Source: PBB1 sp965229345
Lineage (GTDB): Bacteria > Pseudomonadota > Gammaproteobacteria > Burkholderiales > Burkholderiaceae_C
Assembly: GCA_965229345.1 (NCBI GenBank)
Contig: OZ245872.1
Location: 1,178,001 to 1,242,000 of the forward strand
Direction of reading: 5' to 3'
DNA: 64,000 nucleotides
This document shows positions 9,494 through 19,700 of this stretch, piece by piece (position 1 is the first letter of the stretch; each line of letters begins with the position of its first letter). The position numbers and the translations under genes were made by a program. Under the pieces are notes generated by a model, which was not told the DNA's origin, did no database searches, and saw only the letters and a program-made list of their open reading frames with translations.

Positions 9494-10621
9494 TTACTCG
9501 TTGTAGTCGTAGGCCTGGAAGCCCGCGAGCTTGACGAGGCTGTCGCGCCGGGCCGCGCTGTAGTCGGCCTCGACCATTTCCTTGACCAGTTCAGGCAGCG
9601 TGGTTTTGGGCACCCAGCCGAGCTTTTGCTTGGCCTTGCTCGGGTCGCCGAGCAGCGTTTCGACTTCGGTCGGGCGGTAGTAGCGTGGATCGACCTTCAC
9701 GACCACTTCGCCGATGCGGCACTTGGCCTTGATCTCGCCGCCGACGGGTTCGATCCGGGTCACGGTGCCGATCTCCTGGTCGCCTTCGCCGCTGAAGGTC
9801 AGCGTGATGCCGAGCTCCTTGGCCGCCAGCTCGACGAACTGCCGCACGCTGTATTGCACGCCTGTCGCGATGACGAAATCTTCAGGTTGCTGCTGCTGCA
9901 GCATCAACCATTGCATTTCGACATAGTCCTTCGCGTGGCCCCAGTCGCGCAGCGCGCTCATATTGCCGAGGTACAGGCAATCTTGCAGCCCCAGCGCAAT
10001 GCGGGCGATGGCGCGGGTGATCTTGCGCGTGACGAAGGTTTCACCGCGCAGCGGGCTTTCGTGGTTGAACAGCACGCCGTTGCAGGCGTACATGCCGTAG
10101 GCCTCGCGGTAGTTGACGGTGATCCAGTAGGCATAGAGCTTGGCGACCGCGTACGGGCTGCGCGGATAGAACGGTGTAGTTTCCTTTTGCGGGATTTCCT
10201 GCACCAGGCCGTACAGCTCGGAGGTGCTGGCCTGGTAGAAGCGCGTCTTCTTTTCGAGCCCCAGGATGCGGATGGCCTCCAGGATGCGCAGCGTGCCGAT
10301 GCCGTCGGCGTTGGCGGTGTACTCGGGGGTTTCGAAGCTCACCGCCACATGGCTCATCGCGGCGAGGTTGTAGATCTCGTCGGGCTGCACCTGCTGGATG
10401 ATGCGGATCAGGTTGGTGCTGTCGGTCAGGTCGCCGTAGTGCAGCTTGAAGCGCTGGTGGTCGACATGCGGGTCCTGGTAGAGGTGATCGATGCGGTCGG
10501 TGTTGAACAGGCTGCTGCGGCGCTTGATGCCGTGGACTTCATAGCCTTTGGCCAGCAGCAGTTCTGCCAGGTAGGCCCCGTCTTGTCCGGTGACCCCGGT
10601 GATGAGAGCGACTTTGGTCAT
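9494..10621 (-). CDS. gmd: GDP-mannose 4,6-dehydratase
   Basis: First committed step from GDP-mannose to GDP-fucose (or GDP-rhamnose); NADP-dependent extended SDR. 375 residues. It has the nucleotide-binding motif ITGVTGQDGAYLAE, the RRSSLFNTDRIDHLY substrate loop, the catalytic QASTSELYG region, and YAVAK. The ATG at 10621 is chosen because it begins the first beta-strand; an upstream in-frame start would add 58 low-quality residues overlapping galE. It lies 50 bases after galE and 10 bases before fcl. Confidence 0.97.
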   Translation of the reverse strand: MTKVALITGVTGQDGAYLAELLLAKGYEVHGIKRRSSLFNTDRIDHLYQDPHVDHQRFKLHYGDLTDSTNLIRIIQQVQPDEIYNLAAMSHVAVSFETPEYTANADGIGTLRILEAIRILGLEKKTRFYQASTSELYGLVQEIPQKETTPFYPRSPYAVAKLYAYWITVNYREAYGMYACNGVLFNHESPLRGETFVTRKITRAIARIALGLQDCLYLGNMSALRDWGHAKDYVEMQWLMLQQQQPEDFVIATGVQYSVRQFVELAAKELGITLTFSGEGDQEIGTVTRIEPVGGEIKAKCRIGEVVVKVDPRYYRPTEVETLLGDPSKAKQKLGWVPKTTLPELVKEMVEADYSAARRDSLVKLAGFQAYDYNE

Positions 10622-10671
10622 GATTTTCCAGGTGTATTGACGATGTCTGGGTGAGGTCGAATCTGATTGAC

Positions 10672-11685
10672 TCAGTGGCCGTAGCCATTCGGATTCGACC
10701 GTTGCCAGCGCCAGCTGTCGGCGCACATCGCATCGATGTCGCGTGTGGCTTGCCACCCGAGCAACTCCCGGGCCCGGCTGGCGTCTGCATAGCAAGCCGC
10801 CACGTCACCCGGGCGGCGGGCGACGATGTCGTAGGGGATGGGGCACCCGCTCGCGTGTTCGAAAGCGCGCACGAGTTCCAGCACGCTGTAGCCACGCCCC
10901 GTGCCCAGGTTGGCGGTGAACGAGCGGCCCGCGTGCTCGGTCAGGTGACGCAAGGCGGCGACATGGCCTTCGGCCAGATCGCACACATGGATGTAGTCGC
11001 GCACGCCGGTGCCGTCGGGCGTGTCGTAGTCGCCACCGAACACCTGCAAGCGCTCGCGCTTGCCCACGGCCACCTGCGTGACGTAGGGCATCAGGTTGTT
11101 CGGTATGCCGCGCGGGTCTTCGCCGATCAGTCCGCTTTCGTGTGCACCCACCGGGTTGAAATAGCGCAGCAGCGAAATGCGCCACGACGGGTCGGCCTGG
11201 GCGGCATCGTTGAGGATGTTTTCGCTGATCAGCTTGGTCGCGCCGTAGGGACTGGTGGTGGAGAGCGCTGCGGTTTCGGGGATCGGCAACTGCCGGGGCG
11301 AGCCGTAGACAGTGGCGCTGGAGCTGAACACCAGGGTCTTGCACCCGCTGGCAGCCATGGCCTCGGCGACATTGATCAGGCCACCCACGTTGTTGCGGTA
11401 GTAGGCCAGCGGCTTGGCGCTGCTTTCACCGACCGCCTTGAAGGCAGCGAAATGAACCACCGCACTGATCGCATGGCGCTCGAAGAGCGACCGCATGGCA
11501 GCCCTGTCGCAGACATCGGCCCGCTCGAACAGCGGGGTGCGCCCGCCCAGGCGCTGCAGGCGGTTCAGCACCTCCGGCGAGCTGTTGGAGAAGTCGTCGA
11601 CGCCGATGACGTCGTACCCCGCGGCCCAAAGGGCCAGCCAGGTGTGCGAAGCGATGTAGCCGGTCGCGCCCGTCAGCAGGATCAT
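10672..11685 (-). CDS. galE: UDP-glucose 4-epimerase
   Basis: Interconverts UDP-glucose and UDP-galactose with tightly bound NAD+; supplies UDP-Gal for the polymer. 337 residues, matching the family. It has VFSSSATVYG and the YGATK catalytic dyad, and RYFNPVGAHESG. The nucleotide loop reads TGATGYIASHT: the third glycine of the usual GxxGxxG is alanine. The start is ATG 11685, five bases after the epsL-like stop. The 35 upstream in-frame residues of the open frame overlap the barrel gene and are not used. Confidence 0.94.
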   Translation of the reverse strand: MILLTGATGYIASHTWLALWAAGYDVIGVDDFSNSSPEVLNRLQRLGGRTPLFERADVCDRAAMRSLFERHAISAVVHFAAFKAVGESSAKPLAYYRNNVGGLINVAEAMAASGCKTLVFSSSATVYGSPRQLPIPETAALSTTSPYGATKLISENILNDAAQADPSWRISLLRYFNPVGAHESGLIGEDPRGIPNNLMPYVTQVAVGKRERLQVFGGDYDTPDGTGVRDYIHVCDLAEGHVAALRHLTEHAGRSFTANLGTGRGYSVLELVRAFEHASGCPIPYDIVARRPGDVAACYADASRARELLGWQATRDIDAMCADSWRWQRSNPNGYGH

Positions 11686-11690
11686 GCCGG

Positions 11691-12887
11691 TCACTGCAAC
11701 GTGATCTGTGCCGAGCACGACACGCTGTTGTTGCCATAGTCGTACGAGACCTGGCCCGACGCACTGCGGCTGTCGCGCCCGGCGCTGCACGACAGGCTCA
11801 AGCTGCGCAGCGGCTGGTAGGTGGCCACCAACATGGCGCTGCGCAAGGCATCGCTCCCCTTGAATGCGCCGAACACCAGCGAGCGGTGGTTGGCGTACAG
11901 GTTCAGATCGAGGCGGATCTTCGAGGTCACCGCGTACGTGGTGTTCAACGACAGCGCGTTGGTGAGGCGGCTTTCATCGCCGAAGGTGCCGGCTTGCTGG
12001 CCATTGATGAAGCCGCTTTCGGCGCCGCTGTCCCGGTTGAACGAGGTGACGAAAGTCAATTTGCCGGTGGGTTGGTAGGTCCATTTCAACTGGCCGGTGG
12101 TGCCGTTGAAGTCGAACGCAGAAATACCGTTGCGCGAGGTGCGCTTGCCGTAGCTCAGCCGGGCGTAAAGGGTGCTGCGGCCGGTGGGCACCCAGTTGGC
12201 CGTGAGGTCGATGTCCTTGCGGTCGAAGTCGCGCTCGAGCCTGTAATTGCCCTTGGTGTAGCGCAGCGCGGTGCCCAGCGTCAGCAATGCGCTCGGGCGA
12301 TAGGTGAGCCCGACGCTGACCGCGTCCTGGTCGAGGGCGTTGAACTTGTAGGCCGGGTCCGAGTAGTTCTGGTTGCGGTGGGTGTAGCTGGTGTCGAGCG
12401 ACAGCAACGAGGCAGAGCCGTATCGCAGGCGCACGACGGTTTCGTTGCGGCGCTCGAGGTTCTTGGCATTCGACTGGATGGTGTTGCTGCCGCCGTAGTT
12501 GTAGAGGCTCTGGCTGCTGGTCTGGCTGAGCGTGCCCGAGAGGTTGTAGACAGTGGCCCAGTCGATCCCGGCATTCAGGCTGTAGTTGGTGTGGTCGAGG
12601 TTCTTCAGGTCTTGAAAGCGGGTGTCCTGCAGTGTGCCGCTGGCATAGACACGCTGCCGACCGATCTGCTGATCGAAGCCGCCCAGCAGCCCCAGCGAAT
12701 AAGAGGTGTCGCCCACGGCGTTCGGCAGGCGGTAGACGTTGGTGTCGTGCGCCACCGAGGCGCTGCCACCGATGTAGTACGGGCTGGGATCGTCGGCGTG
12801 CGCGGGACCGAACCCGGCCGCGGCCAGCGTGGCGGTCAGCAGGCAGAGCAGGGTGTTCAGCGGACTGCGTTGGGTGGGTTGCGGCAT
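11691..12887 (-). CDS. epsL: EpsL-type outer membrane beta-barrel of exopolysaccharide locus
   Basis: A predicted outer membrane protein, 398 residues, with a signal peptide (NTLLCLLTATLAAAGFGPAHA) and then alternating amphipathic strands rich in Tyr, Ser, Asn and Arg, ending in an aromatic/hydrophobic strand (SVSCSAQITLQ). The pattern and its position next to the sugar transferase fit the EpsL family known from Methylobacillus-type loci with exosortase B. ATG 12887 is chosen because it leads into the signal peptide; a start at 12929 would overlap the next gene. It probably takes part in export through the outer membrane; this is inferred from family context. No exosortase is in the window. 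Confidence 0.75.
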   Translation of the reverse strand: MPQPTQRSPLNTLLCLLTATLAAAGFGPAHADDPSPYYIGGSASVAHDTNVYRLPNAVGDTSYSLGLLGGFDQQIGRQRVYASGTLQDTRFQDLKNLDHTNYSLNAGIDWATVYNLSGTLSQTSSQSLYNYGGSNTIQSNAKNLERRNETVVRLRYGSASLLSLDTSYTHRNQNYSDPAYKFNALDQDAVSVGLTYRPSALLTLGTALRYTKGNYRLERDFDRKDIDLTANWVPTGRSTLYARLSYGKRTSRNGISAFDFNGTTGQLKWTYQPTGKLTFVTSFNRDSGAESGFINGQQAGTFGDESRLTNALSLNTTYAVTSKIRLDLNLYANHRSLVFGAFKGSDALRSAMLVATYQPLRSLSLSCSAGRDSRSASGQVSYDYGNNSVSCSAQITLQ

Positions 12888-12925
12888 GGTGAGGGTCCGG
12901 CAGGAAACGGGGCAGGGGGCCGACA

Positions 12926-14320
12926 TCAATACGCCTTGGAATTGAAGAAGGCCACGCGGATGGTGCGGATGATGATTTGCAAGTCAAGTGCCAGCGACCA
13001 GTTGCGCAGGTATTCGAGGTCGTATTCCACCCGTGCCTGCATCTTTTCGACGGTTTCCGTCTCGCCACGGTGCCCGTTGACCTGTGCCCACCCGGTGATG
13101 CCGGGCTTGACCTTGTGGCGGACCATGTAGGCCTTGATCAGTTGGCGGTACTCCTCGTTGTGAGCCACGGCGTGCGGGCGTGGTCCGACGATGCTCATGC
13201 GGCCTTGCAACACGTTGATGAATTGCGGCAGTTCATCGAGCGAGGTGCGGCGGATGAACGCGCCGAAAGGGGTCAGCCGGGGGTCGTTGGGCTTGGCCTG
13301 CATCACCACGGGGCCGTTGTCCATCGTGGTCATGGAGCGGAACTTGTAGACGATGATCTCGTTGCCGTCGAGCCCGTTGCGGCGCTGCTTGAAGACGATG
13401 GGGCCGGGCGAGCTGAGCTTGACACCGATGGCGAGCGCCAGCATCACAGGGGCGATCAGCACGAGGATGATCGATGCCAGCACCACATCGCTGATGCGCT
13501 TGACCAACTCGTTGGTGCCGGTGAAAGGGGTCTCGCAGATGCCGACCACCGGGACGCCGTTCATGTCCTGCAACCGGCCCTGGATGATGCCGATGCCGAA
13601 CACATCTGGCACGAAGAACAGCGATGCGGTGGTGCCTTGCAACTGGTCGAGCAGTTCCACGATGCGGGGCTGTGAGCCCAGCGGCAAGGTGATGAACACC
13701 TCGTGCACCCCGCGCTGCCGTACGAAGGACGCGACATCCTTGAGCCCGCCCAGGTTGTTGGCCGCAGCGCTCTCGTGCAGGCGATCGTCGATGCGGTCAT
13801 CGAAGTAGCCGAGGAAGTCGACGTTGCGATCCTCGAGCCCCGACAGCGCACGCGCCACCTTCACGCCCAGCCCACCACCGCCGATGACGATGGCACTGCG
13901 GCGGCTCTCGGGCCGCGAGGCCTGCAACTGCAGCACTTTCTTGCCACACCACACCGCGGCGCATTGCAGCAGCGGCGCGGCGATGGCCCACGCCATCAAT
14001 ACCTCTTCTTCGAAGTACTTGAGGCTGCGCGTCGCGTAGGCGCACAACATGAGGATGGCGAGCAGCACCATCCACGAAACGAAGATATCGACGCAGGCAC
14101 CCAGCAAACTGTCACGAAATCGGTTGCGGCCCGGAAAGGTCAGCGCAAACACCAGCAGGCACACCGTGAGCTGGGGCCGGGCGATCGGCTCGTCCATCCA
14201 GAGGTTGGCGAGGATGAAGGCCACGATGATGATCGTGGGTTCGAGAAAGGCGGCCACCAACGACGTGACCGATTGCGGCGCGCTGTAGAAAGTTCGCTTG
14301 TAGGTTCGATCTTCGTACAT
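12926..14320 (-). CDS. Undecaprenyl-phosphate hexose-1-phosphate transferase (WcaJ-like)
   Basis: Initiating enzyme of exopolysaccharide assembly: it transfers a hexose-1-phosphate, usually glucose, from UDP-sugar to undecaprenyl phosphate at the inner membrane. 464 residues. The N-terminal part has several membrane spans (about 15-130); a Rossmann-like segment follows (VIGGGGLGVKVARAL). A further hydrophobic segment (VVLASIILVLIAPVMLALAI) leads into the catalytic bacterial sugar transferase domain with VYKFRSM, RRTSLDELPQF, VGPRPHA and KPGITGWAQVNG. It is the first gene of the minus-strand operon, divergent from ubiJ across 184 bases. It could carry galactose instead of glucose. Confidence 0.93.
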   Translation of the reverse strand: MYEDRTYKRTFYSAPQSVTSLVAAFLEPTIIIVAFILANLWMDEPIARPQLTVCLLVFALTFPGRNRFRDSLLGACVDIFVSWMVLLAILMLCAYATRSLKYFEEEVLMAWAIAAPLLQCAAVWCGKKVLQLQASRPESRRSAIVIGGGGLGVKVARALSGLEDRNVDFLGYFDDRIDDRLHESAAANNLGGLKDVASFVRQRGVHEVFITLPLGSQPRIVELLDQLQGTTASLFFVPDVFGIGIIQGRLQDMNGVPVVGICETPFTGTNELVKRISDVVLASIILVLIAPVMLALAIGVKLSSPGPIVFKQRRNGLDGNEIIVYKFRSMTTMDNGPVVMQAKPNDPRLTPFGAFIRRTSLDELPQFINVLQGRMSIVGPRPHAVAHNEEYRQLIKAYMVRHKVKPGITGWAQVNGHRGETETVEKMQARVEYDLEYLRNWSLALDLQIIIRTIRVAFFNSKAY

Positions 14321-14377
14321 CGGTCAGGTGAAGAAGGGGCGGGTCGCGCCGGGTGCGCTGTGCTCACGGGCACCAGT

Positions 14378-14393
14378 CACACCGGGCGGTGTG
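14378..14393. promoter_or_regulatory. Short palindrome in the divergent EPS/ubiJ region
   Basis: A 6-bp perfect inverted repeat, CACACC and GGTGTG around a GGGC loop, lies 58 bases upstream of the sugar transferase start in the only gap before the exopolysaccharide operon. It could be an operator or a small hairpin. No clear promoter for the leftward operon could be set beside it, so the role is speculative. Confidence 0.25.
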
Positions 14394-14492
14394 GCAGCGT
14401 TGAGTCGGGACCCAACGTCAAGCGAACCATTGTGTCCTACGCAGATGTCAGTTTGCCCCCCGCGTCAGGGTGGCTCGCGCGAATCGGGTGCC

Positions 14493-14498
14493 TACAAT
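14493..14498 (+). promoter_or_regulatory. Candidate -10 box for ubiJ-ubiB
   Basis: TACAAT, five of six matches to consensus, ends 6 bases before the ATG at 14505. The -35 region is weak (about 14470). If used, transcription would begin at or next to the start codon, giving a leaderless message. Confidence 0.4.
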
Positions 14499-14504
14499 CT
14501 CACG

Positions 14505-15062
14505 ATGATGTTGGCGTTTTCGCAGTCTCTGGAAGCCACGGTGATGCCGCGCCTGGCGCTGCTGTTGAACCATGTGTTGTCGGCCGAACCGATGGCTGCG
14601 CAGCGTTTGCGTCCCCATGCAGAAAAGTGCATCCGTTTGCAACTGCGCGACGTTCCGGCGCTGGCCGCCTGGTTGCCGTCGCAGTGCACGGTGGCGGTGA
14701 CCCCGGCCGGGTTGCTCGAATGGCTGCCCGACGCTGCCGATCATGCCGATCTGGTGGCCACGCTCGATGCCTCGAATCCGGCGCAGACCCTCGGCGGCGT
14801 GCTGTCGGGTCAACGCCCGCGGGTCGAGGTGGCGGGCGACGCCGCCTTGGCCGCCGACGTGAGCTGGCTGATCGACCACCTGCGCTGGGATGTGCAGGAC
14901 GATCTGGCCCGGCTGCTCGGTGACGGGCCGGCGGCGCAGCTGGTGCGGGTTGCATCCTCTGCGACGACCGGGCTGCGTGAGGCGCTGCGCACCCTGGCGC
15001 AGTCGGCCGCTGATCGCTGGCGACCGGCAGCGCCTGCGTCCGCGGAGTCGCCGCCGCGATGA
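14505..15062 (+). CDS. ubiJ: Ubiquinone biosynthesis accessory factor UbiJ (SCP2 domain)
   Basis: Lipid-binding accessory protein of the soluble ubiquinone (Ubi) complex. 185 residues, mostly a single SCP2 sterol-carrier-like domain followed by an Ala-rich tail. It is recognised by its length, composition (AFSQSLEATVMPRLALLLNH opening; WLIDHLRWDVQDDLARLLGDGPA) and its position immediately before ubiB, which its stop overlaps by 4 bases (ATGA). The start is one of two adjacent ATGs at 14505 and 14508; the upstream 59 in-frame residues are not conserved-looking. UbiE is not adjacent here. Confidence 0.88.
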   Translation: MMLAFSQSLEATVMPRLALLLNHVLSAEPMAAQRLRPHAEKCIRLQLRDVPALAAWLPSQCTVAVTPAGLLEWLPDAADHADLVATLDASNPAQTLGGVLSGQRPRVEVAGDAALAADVSWLIDHLRWDVQDDLARLLGDGPAAQLVRVASSATTGLREALRTLAQSAADRWRPAAPASAESPPR

Positions 15063-16612
15063 GGCACATCACGCGGCTGCTGTTCATCGTCTTCACGATC
15101 TACCGCTACGGCCTCGACGAGCTGGCCTTGTCGAACTTTCGCCAGCGCTGGGTTCGCGTGCTGGTGCGTGTGATCACCGCCAGCCGCCGCCTCGACGCGC
15201 CGCGTGGCGTGCGGTTGCGGATGGCGCTGGAGAAGCTGGGCCCGATCTTCGTGAAGTTCGGGCAAGTGCTCTCCACCCGGCGCGACCTGATCCCCCCCGA
15301 CCTCGCCGACGAGCTCGCGCAGTTGCAGGACAACGTGCCGCCGTTCCCACCGGCGCTGGCGCGGCAGCTGATCGAAAAGGCCTACGGGCGCCGCATCGAA
15401 GACGTGTTCGCCAGCTTCGAAAGCGAGCCGGTGGCCAGCGCGTCGATCGCGCAGGTGCACTTCGCGACCCTGAAAGACGGGCGCGAGGTGGCGGTGAAGG
15501 TGCTGCGGCCGAACATGCTGTCGGTGATCGACGACGACCTGGCGTTGATGCGCACGATTGCGGTCTGGGTCGAGCGGCTGTCGGCCGACGGCAAGCGGCT
15601 CAAGCCGCGCGAGGTGGTGGCCGAGTTCGACAACCACCTGCACGACGAGCTCGACCTGATCCGCGAAGCGGCCAATGCCGCACAGCTGCGGCGCAACATG
15701 CAGGGCCTGAACCTGGTGATGGTGCCCGAGATGCACTGGGAGCTGTGTACGCAGACGGTGCTGGTGATGGAGCGCATGGACGGCGTGCCGATCAGCCAGA
15801 CGCAGCGGCTGCTCGACGCCGGCGTCGACATCCCCAAGCTGGCCCGCGACGGCGTGACGATCTTCTTCACCCAGGTGTTCCGCGACGGCTTCTTCCATGC
15901 CGACATGCACCCGGGCAACATCCAGGTGAGCCTGGCGCCGGCCACCTTCGGGCGCTACATCGCGCTCGATTTCGGCATCGTGGGCACGCTGACCGAGTTC
16001 GACAAGGAATACCTGGCGCAGAACTTCATCGCCTTCTTCCGCCGTGACTACAAGCGCGTGGCCGAGCTGCATATCGAGTCGGGCTGGGTGCCTGCGACCA
16101 CCCGCGTCAACGAGCTCGAAGGCGCGATCCGCGCGGTCTGTGAGCCGCACTTCGATCGCCCGCTGAAGGACATTTCGCTGGGCCAGGTGCTGCTGCGGCT
16201 GTTCCAGACCTCGCGCCGCTTCAACGTCGAGATCCAGCCGCAGCTGGTGTTGCTACAGAAGACGCTGCTCAACATCGAAGGCCTGGGCCGCCAGCTCGAC
16301 CCCGAGCTCGACCTGTGGAGCACGGCCAAGCCCTTCCTCGAGCGCTGGATGAACGACCAGATCGGCTGGCGCGGTCTGGTCGCCCGCCTGAAGAACGAGG
16401 CGCCGCGCTATGTGCAATTGCTGCCCGAGTTGCCGCGGCTGGTGCACCAGGCGCTGCAACCCAAGCCGGCGACCGAGCAGAAGATGCTCGAGGCGCTGCT
16501 GACCGAGCAGCGCCGCACCAACCGGCTGCTGCAGGCCATCGTCTACGCCGGCATCGGGTTCCTGATCGGCGTGATCGTTGTGCAATGGCTGCTGCACCTC
16601 GGTTATCGCTGA
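15059..16612 (+). CDS. ubiB: Atypical kinase/ATPase UbiB
   Basis: UbiB/ABC1/ADCK family protein of aerobic ubiquinone synthesis. 517 residues. Key parts: KLGPIFVKFGQVLSTRRDL, the KxGQ-type motif that replaces the glycine loop; the Ala-rich nucleotide loop ASASIAQVH; EVAVKVLRP; EFDNHLHDELDLIREA; the DMHPGNIQV catalytic segment; and ALDFGIVG. Two C-terminal hydrophobic segments end in AGIGFLIGVIVVQWLLHL, consistent with a membrane anchor. Translationally coupled to ubiJ by an ATGA overlap. Confidence 0.97.
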   Translation: MRHITRLLFIVFTIYRYGLDELALSNFRQRWVRVLVRVITASRRLDAPRGVRLRMALEKLGPIFVKFGQVLSTRRDLIPPDLADELAQLQDNVPPFPPALARQLIEKAYGRRIEDVFASFESEPVASASIAQVHFATLKDGREVAVKVLRPNMLSVIDDDLALMRTIAVWVERLSADGKRLKPREVVAEFDNHLHDELDLIREAANAAQLRRNMQGLNLVMVPEMHWELCTQTVLVMERMDGVPISQTQRLLDAGVDIPKLARDGVTIFFTQVFRDGFFHADMHPGNIQVSLAPATFGRYIALDFGIVGTLTEFDKEYLAQNFIAFFRRDYKRVAELHIESGWVPATTRVNELEGAIRAVCEPHFDRPLKDISLGQVLLRLFQTSRRFNVEIQPQLVLLQKTLLNIEGLGRQLDPELDLWSTAKPFLERWMNDQIGWRGLVARLKNEAPRYVQLLPELPRLVHQALQPKPATEQKMLEALLTEQRRTNRLLQAIVYAGIGFLIGVIVVQWLLHLGYR

Positions 16613-16623
16613 ACCTGCCACCG

Positions 16624-16629
16624 TATAAT
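16624..16629 (+). promoter_or_regulatory. Consensus -10 box upstream of the FmdB-like gene
   Basis: A perfect TATAAT lies 12 bases after the ubiB stop and 34 bases before the next ATG, in an AT-rich leader. The -35 at the expected spacing (about 16601-16606) is poor. It probably drives the fmdB-like/DUF502/aspS group. Confidence 0.5.
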
Positions 16630-16663
16630 TCAAGGTTTTTCTTTTCTAATCAAAGGCTTAGCC

Positions 16664-17053
16664 ATGCCCATCTATGCCTACCGATGCGCTGCCTGCGGCC
16701 ACGCGAAAGACGTGCTCCAGAAGGTCTCCGACCCGCTGCTGAGCGTGTGTCCGGCCTGCGGCGCCGAGAGTTTCCAGAAGCAAGTGACCGCCGCGGGCTT
16801 TCAACTGAAGGGCTCCGGCTGGTACGTCACTGATTTCCGCGATGGCGCCAAGCCCGCCTCGCCGGTAGACAAGCCGTCAGGCGAAGCGAAGCCGTCGGGG
16901 GGCGCCCTCGCGGGCCATGCGGAGACGCCTGGTTCAAAGACGGCTGCCAGCAAGACCGAGAGTGCCAAGTCGCCGGCACCGGCCGCGCCTGCATCGGCAC
17001 CCAGCGCACCGACCAGCGGATCGTCGCCTGCCCCTTCGCCCTCGTCGAACTGA
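16664..17053 (+). CDS. FmdB family zinc ribbon protein
   Basis: A 129-residue protein with an N-terminal FmdB/CxxC regulatory zinc ribbon: MPIYAYRCAACGH (C8, C11) and VCPACG (C29, C32), then GFQLKGSGWYVTDF. The rest (about 55-129) is a low-complexity tail of Ala, Pro, Ser, Lys and Thr, longer than in minimal FmdB proteins. Biochemical function is unknown; the family has been proposed to regulate amidase genes in methylotrophs, but this placement before DUF502 and aspS is the usual betaproteobacterial one. Confidence 0.92.
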   Translation: MPIYAYRCAACGHAKDVLQKVSDPLLSVCPACGAESFQKQVTAAGFQLKGSGWYVTDFRDGAKPASPVDKPSGEAKPSGGALAGHAETPGSKTAASKTESAKSPAPAAPASAPSAPTSGSSPAPSPSSN

Positions 17054-17096
17054 CGCCCGCTAAAGCGGCATCACGCGGTTCAGCCCTAGGACTCCC

Positions 17097-17756
17097 TTGA
17101 AGAAATACCTGATCGCCGGCTTGCTGGTCTGGCTGCCACTGACCATCACCGTGTGGGTGCTGACCTCGGTGCTGGGCGTGCTCGACGGGCTTTTTGCCTG
17201 GCTGCTGAGCGCCTCGCAGGCCCTGCTGCCGGAGTCGGCTCACTCGTCGCTGGAGACGCTCAAGCAGATCCCGGGACTCGGGGTGATCGTGATGTTGGTG
17301 GGCCTGCTGCTGACCGGCGTGTTCGCCGCCAACATCGTCGGCCAGTGGTGGCTGTCGCAGGGCAGCCGCCTGCTCAACCAGATCCCGATCGTCAAGTCGA
17401 TCTACAGCTCGGTGAAGCAGGTGTCGGACACGCTGTTCTCGAGCAGCGGCAATGCCTTTCGTGAAGCGGTGCTGGTGCAGTACCCGCGTGCGGGCTCGTG
17501 GACGATCGCTTTTGTCACCGGCAAGCCGGGCGGCGAGGCCGGGGAGCACCTGGTGGGCGACTACCTGAGCTTGTATGTGCCGACCACACCGAACCCGACC
17601 TCGGGCTTTTTCCTGATGGTGCCGCGCGCCGATGTGATTGCGCTCGACATGAGCGTCGACGAGGCGCTGAAGTACGTGATCTCGATGGGCGTGGTGGCGC
17701 CATCGGCCACCAAAACCATCCGCTCACCACAGCCACAGCCACAACCGCCTGCCTGA
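17097..17756 (+). CDS. DUF502 family membrane protein
   Basis: A 219-residue inner membrane protein with two N-terminal hydrophobic segments (about 4-24 and 58-80) and a conserved soluble part (VKSIYSSVKQVSDTLFSS; VPTTPNPTSGFFLMVPR; LDMSVDEALKYVISMGV). DUF502 has no established activity. The start is a TTG at 17097 preceded by AGGA; no ATG is available before the first membrane span. It sits between the zinc ribbon gene and aspS. Confidence 0.9.
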   Translation: MKKYLIAGLLVWLPLTITVWVLTSVLGVLDGLFAWLLSASQALLPESAHSSLETLKQIPGLGVIVMLVGLLLTGVFAANIVGQWWLSQGSRLLNQIPIVKSIYSSVKQVSDTLFSSSGNAFREAVLVQYPRAGSWTIAFVTGKPGGEAGEHLVGDYLSLYVPTTPNPTSGFFLMVPRADVIALDMSVDEALKYVISMGVVAPSATKTIRSPQPQPQPPA

Positions 17757-17878
17757 ACGCGTCCGCGTTCGATCCGACTGAATTGCAGCGGGCGCTGGTG
17801 CGCCTTCCAATGAACCCGTGAACCTGCCACCCCTAGCTCGATGCAGCGACACCTCGAATCCGTTTCTGGAGTGACACG

Positions 17879-19693
<1,815 letters not shown>

Positions 19694-19700
19694 TCCCGCC

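Noticed and set aside
9467..10654. 395-residue open frame antisense to gmd
   Set aside because: Shadow frame; gmd has all its motifs and normal length.
17757..17878. tRNA or small RNA before aspS
   Set aside because: No cloverleaf or stable long hairpin could be drawn; treated as leader sequence.
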